Assembly: GCA_032622095.1 (NCBI GenBank)
Contig: CP136064.1
Coordinates: forward strand, 279,333,614-279,397,613
Length of the DNA: 64,000 bases
Source: Siphonodentalium dalli
Taxonomy: Eukaryota; Mollusca; Scaphopoda; Gadilida; Siphonodentaliidae
Direction: 5' to 3'
Below the pieces are notes generated by a model. That model did no database searches and was not told where the DNA came from. It saw only the letters and a list, made by a program, of their open reading frames with translations. Positions 55,301 to 61,300 of this stretch are shown here, one piece after another; positions within the stretch are counted from its first letter, which is position 1; each line of letters opens with the position of its first letter. The translations under genes and the position numbers were made by a program.

Positions 55301-58300
55301 GTTTCCTGGGTATAAAATAATAAATATGAATCAAAGACCCCTGTCCTGAAACTCTTCTATCAATCAATATTAATATTATTTCAAATTTTCTGGAATAATA
55401 CATTTTACGGCTCACACAAACTTTCGGAGCATAGCAAGGGGAGAACTCTATCTCTATCTGAGATTGCCTGAACATTTCATGTTTTAAAAATTGTAATGAA
55501 ATAATTTCGCAATTGATTATTGCATTATATAAAAAAATATCAATATAAAATCAATATTAATTGATAGACGCGTTTCCGGACAGGTGTTTTTACTCATATT
55601 TATTATTTTACACCCAGGAAACTATATTAAACTTATTTAGGAAGAGATAATCCATGATCCATTTTTAAAGATGGCTGAATGGCTTTCTATAGCAAGTTTT
55701 ATGTAGATTCCACAGCTGGATTCCATGGTATTTAATAATATATATGAATTGAGGACACCTGTCTGGAAACGCTTCTATCAATTAATATTGATTTTATTTA
55801 GAATATCTTATGACATTCCACATTTTAGCGGCGAATTTCAGAGGAAGACATTCAGAGCGTACCAAGAGCATATCAAGAAGGAGAATACTATCTTATTAAC
55901 AGCCTGAATCATGGAAACTTGTAGATCAGCTGAGGGACCGCAAATTACGATCGAAATAAACCACTTTATTATGCCTTTATAGACAAATAATATACCCTAT
56001 CTTCAGTTTTATATGTATTTTATTCACAAAATTGCTATTAAATTATAGTTTTGAAACCAGGATTTATAAAAATGATGTTATTGTTGTAATTTTTATTCGG
56101 AAGAGATGGACCATCTTCAATTATTCTTATTTTTTGGGGGTCTATTTCTTGCTAAGTGTATAGCCTATAGCACCTCATGACATGTCACTAAACCTATTTT
56201 GCTACTGCATATATATGATACATGTGATTAGCAAATAATATGTGCAGTTATTATTTGTAAATTGAAATACAATATAAATCTATACATGTACTTGTATGAT
56301 TATCTAAATATGATATAACATTAATAATTAGTTCCATGCTTCAAGGAAACCAGAGCCCATAATCAAGTTTATGTATCGATATATTCAACTCCTGGAAAAC
56401 CCTTGAAAATTGCCCCCAAATACTTCTGCAAACTCCTTGAATATCATTTCAAAATTGGTGCAAGAATCCTGTCATTAGCTGCTAGTTACTAGTCCTGTAA
56501 TGATTCACTGACATCTCATTGCATCACGATTCATTTGTCATGATTCGATTCACAATCTATTTCGTCACACATTCGACACACAATACGTTCCATCTCTCAT
56601 TCACTTCTTTCAGCTGTTGATTAAATTTGGTTCATGTAATTTAATTGTCAAATCAGTACCGTATGTTTCTGTAACTCTGTGTGCATTGATGAACTGCACA
56701 TTCACGATTTTGAATACTAGGCATAATTTGAATGTCTCCGCTTATTTAAATAATATACACACTCCAACTTCACATTTGATGCATTAAAATTATCCATAAA
56801 GTGACCCTCGTAACTATGACAACAACCATATTATATTAAAGTAATATTTTGATAGGGTGCTCTGGATTTCTTTAGCCAATCGAATGTGCTGTGTTGAATT
56901 CACATCCCCAATTATTATTACAACAACAACACAGATGAGAACAAAATAAAGAAAAAACAAAATTATTAAAGACTGTCTGCCAAAAAAAAGGTTAATATTA
57001 GTACATCTCGTGAGAAATTGTATCATTACAGCCCGTCTAGTTACTGTAATGAATCATTAGCATAATGAATTAAAAATTCATAAACTGATCTTGATGTAAG
57101 GTATCTGTTTTCTTGATATCTTTATCTAGCATGACCCCTTTCATTGACCCTCTCTTTAGCAGTCACATTTCCAACCCATCAGTTAGACCCCTTTCATTGA
57201 CCCTCTCATCAGCTGTCGCATCTCAAATCTTTCATTGAGCCTCTCTTTAGCTGTCACATGACTCATAACTCCAACCATCATCTCATGCAACATTGGTTTT
57301 CAGTTATTTTCATGTTCCTGTTGTATTATGTCATACTGTCAGACCATGTCTACATAAATACAATTCTTTTTTCAGGTGATTGAAGTTAAATGTATCCAGG
57401 ATCTGATGTATTCTGCCATTCATTGTGACAGATCAGTGTCTGATTTATATTCCGTTCTCCGAAAGGTTTGTTACTAGTATAAGTAATAGCACATGCGCTG
57501 TTAAACTTTAATGCCATGATGCCAAAAAAACTTTTTAGAAAACTCCCAACATTTTGTGTTTTCATAAGAAAGAAGCATTATTTTCACTGAAAATTAAATG
57601 TAACTGCAGCAATTTGTTCAGATGCACTTTAGAAAAGTCATTCTTGCATTAGGCAACACATAGCTATGTAGATGCAGCTTTTTGTGTCAGTAAAACCTAT
57701 AAGTTTATTACAATCAATGCACCTAAAGTCGGTAACAGCTCCTGCATTATTACAACTGCAGATGCAGATTCTTGATAGATTTCATTCAGTTCATAGCCTT
57801 GAAATAGTGTCTGTCATTTGCAGAATGAGGTCACCAGAGGGTGAATTTAGTGACGATGGGCTAGCATCACCAAATTCACCCTTTGGGCACCCCATATTTT
57901 AGAACTTTTTCTGGATTTAAGATATTGAAATGGATTTTCTGTGCTGAATTCAGAATTTAATAACCTTTCCAATTGTATAAAATTATGGTAGACAAAATGA
58001 ACATACCCAACACCCATGCACATGAAAAATGTCCACAATAAGTCAAAATACTACTGGGATCCCAGGGTCAGGATGTTGATCATTATAATGTTGTATATGA
58101 GACGCTTGTGCTTTGTTGTAGGTGCTCGGAGTATTCCACCAGAATAAAGAACAAAGAACAGTTGACGCGATGATGCTCAAACTGTATGAGCCAATACTTT
58201 GGAGATCACTAAAGGTCAGTAAGTGCTTCAAGCCATCAGTAATACGACAAGCAGAGAAACGACCTACAGTAATACCCTAAGTAATCGACTCCTTAACCAC

Positions 58301-61300
58301 AGCAGAATTATGGGTAACTTTTCAGGATTTAGTCGGAAATATGGCAACAAGCCATATTTCTGACTAAATCCTGAAAAGTTACCCATAATTCTGCTGTGGT
58401 TAAGGAGTCGATTACTTAGGGCATTACTGTATTGGTTTCTAAGGATGTTTAGAAAATATATCTGATAGTTATAAAACATATTAGTTGAACATCCATGCAA
58501 AGTGAAATCTCCTTGGTTTGCAATCAGTAAAATCAGGTATCAATTATTTAGGGCTACAATGATATATCGCGATTTCAAAGCATCATGATTCTTTCTCTGC
58601 ATTGCATAATCAGGATGATACCACGATTCAGGTTTTGAATAGAAACAGCAGCTTCCTACTCATCACAGTTGTTGGAAATTTGTGTCAAAAGCCCGAAAAA
58701 ATTTATATTTCCACTGCTACAGTTTCTATACAGACTCTGTAGTAACTATAGCCATGGAAATGTTTACTTATTCAGGTTTTTTGACCCAAATAATAAATAG
58801 TAACAATCAGATATAGAAAAATTTACTGTTTAGAGCTACATGTCCATTCATTATTCTGGAGTGATAATTAATCAGGTTTATCAACTGAATTTTTCATCAT
58901 AATATTGTGATGTGCATGCATTGTGAACCCTCTGCATCATTGCAGCCGTACAATTATTTTAGAAAATCAGGACTGGATAGACTGACTGCGATCTAGTTAG
59001 ACTCATCTTTTCTAACATATTGCAGAAAATAATAACAGTGTTTATGACACTAGAGTTTTAACAGATGTCAAACTTTTATTTGGAGCTGTTTTTGTAAGTA
59101 TGTATGTAATGCTTTATTCTCAGCCATTATTCATGGGATGTGAGAAAACATATTCACTATTCACAAATGACAACGCTCCAGTGGTTTGTTCCAAATATTT
59201 GAACAGTAAATAGATGTACATAAATTAAACACACATTGAAAGCAATCATGAACACAATCCAATATTACATTAATATGTCTGAAATAGAAGTGAATTTTTT
59301 TTTTTACAGATATATCTTAAGCACATATTTGAATAGACACATGCAGCGTACATATTCATAAATAAACACTCGCCATAGAACTAGAGTCCATTACTCTAAA
59401 CAAAAAGAGTCTTTAATTCTGGTACAGCATTGTCAAGAGACACTAAAATGGTGTAGATAGCCAAAAATGCTGTGAGAAAAAAAACGATAAAAAAAACATA
59501 GGTTGTACACTGATTAAAGGTAATTCATTAGGCCAAAAAACAAAAATTATTTTTTTCTGAATCAATGAGGGAGGAATGACTTAATTTTTTATTTTTTGTA
59601 AAATTAAATTGTGCTACTGGTATATATACCAAAGGGATTACCTATAATGTTGTGTGACTATTCACAATTGTTATTGTTGTCTATGAATTGGCACCTCTCA
59701 TAACATGTGATCCTAAATTTCATCCAGTGCCTGTCAATTTTTCTGGAGCTAGTGCACCATACTATGATGATCAGCTAATCATTTTCTTCAATATAGTCAT
59801 CTACTTAAGTTCTATGTCACTATATGTAGGTCTGCAAATTTGAGACAAACGACTGACTGTTCAGTTCACCTGGAGGTTATCTAAATTAAAAATGCTGTGA
59901 ACGAAAAACAGGTCACGCCAAAGTTTTATGTAGGTCTCGCTATAACTGATTCTCACCTTAATTTGAGACATTCAAAATTATTATGGTATTTCAATAAGTT
60001 GCCAGATGCCCATCTGTAGTTAATAATACCAGTTGTAGTGATTATAACAGTTTGTGTAACTCTTCTGCTAACCTATAGTATGGGTTACCTTAGCGCAAAC
60101 CAGGCAAACGAAAAATAGGTTACACATAATTTAGAAACTTGCAGGCCTGATATGTATCCATGATAGTCAATATTTACAAATTACACATAGATATGTTAAG
60201 AGTTCATGTATTTTGCAATTAATGCTCAATACGTATGGACATGTTTGATAAAACAGACTGAAATAATTTTGGAAAATAAATTGAATTTTTTTTTTTACTT
60301 TTTTGTCATACGGTTATATAAAAAATTGAACTAAAACGTCCAATGCGGGCCATTTAATTAAGCGATGATGCACTAATATGCATATTACCTACATTTATTT
60401 CTGATCATCAACCTTGTTCTTTTTTATGCAGGTGGCAAATTCTAAGGTGAGATGTAATGCAGTCAATCTTCTCACAGATGCTTTCCCATTACAAGATCTC
60501 ACATACAGAGTTGCTGAATCTGATGCCTTGCTGCAGAAACAGTTTGATACTCTGATGGTATGTGTTCGAACAATATATTAATTTTCTCAAAACAATATCC
60601 TTCACAGTTCTATAATTCCATAATAAAAATCATATTAATGTCATAAACAAATATCACTTTTACATTACAAATTTTTGTTATACAATTTCAATTTGTTAGA
60701 GGATCTGTTACAAGTCTGAGTTTAGTGTGCCTGTCATTTGTAGAATGAGGTCCCCAGAGGGTGAATTTAGTGACACTATCCCGCATTGTTGGGCTAGCAT
60801 CACCAAATTCATCCTCTGGGGACCACATTCTGCATGGCCTCATCTGCTATGGGAGACATAGATTCAGATTGAAGTTCCCAAATTGTGAATATTGTGATGT
60901 ACACCCATTGGGAACCTCAATTATGCAATGTGTCGTCTGCCAATTTGGGGATATAGAAAAACTAAACCATAAATGAAATAGAAAATGTGAAGAAGTTTCT
61001 ATAGAAATTTGATGCTGAAGAAACTTCCAGAGAAGATGAGGCCTCAGCAGAATGAGGTACCCAGAGGGTGAATTTAGTGATGCAAGTCCCTCTGGGACCT
61101 CATTCTGCTAATGACAGGCACACCAATCTCAAGCTTGATCTGTTATACAAATTTTTTTTCCATAAACTGCCTCTTCAGATTTTTGCTCAAAATTCAAAAG
61201 ATAACCACCAACACTGGCAATATTTATTATTAAATAATGTCCGCCAGTTTGTGTAATTGTTTGGCTTAGCATTGTGAGAGGGCACTGAATTATTACCACT

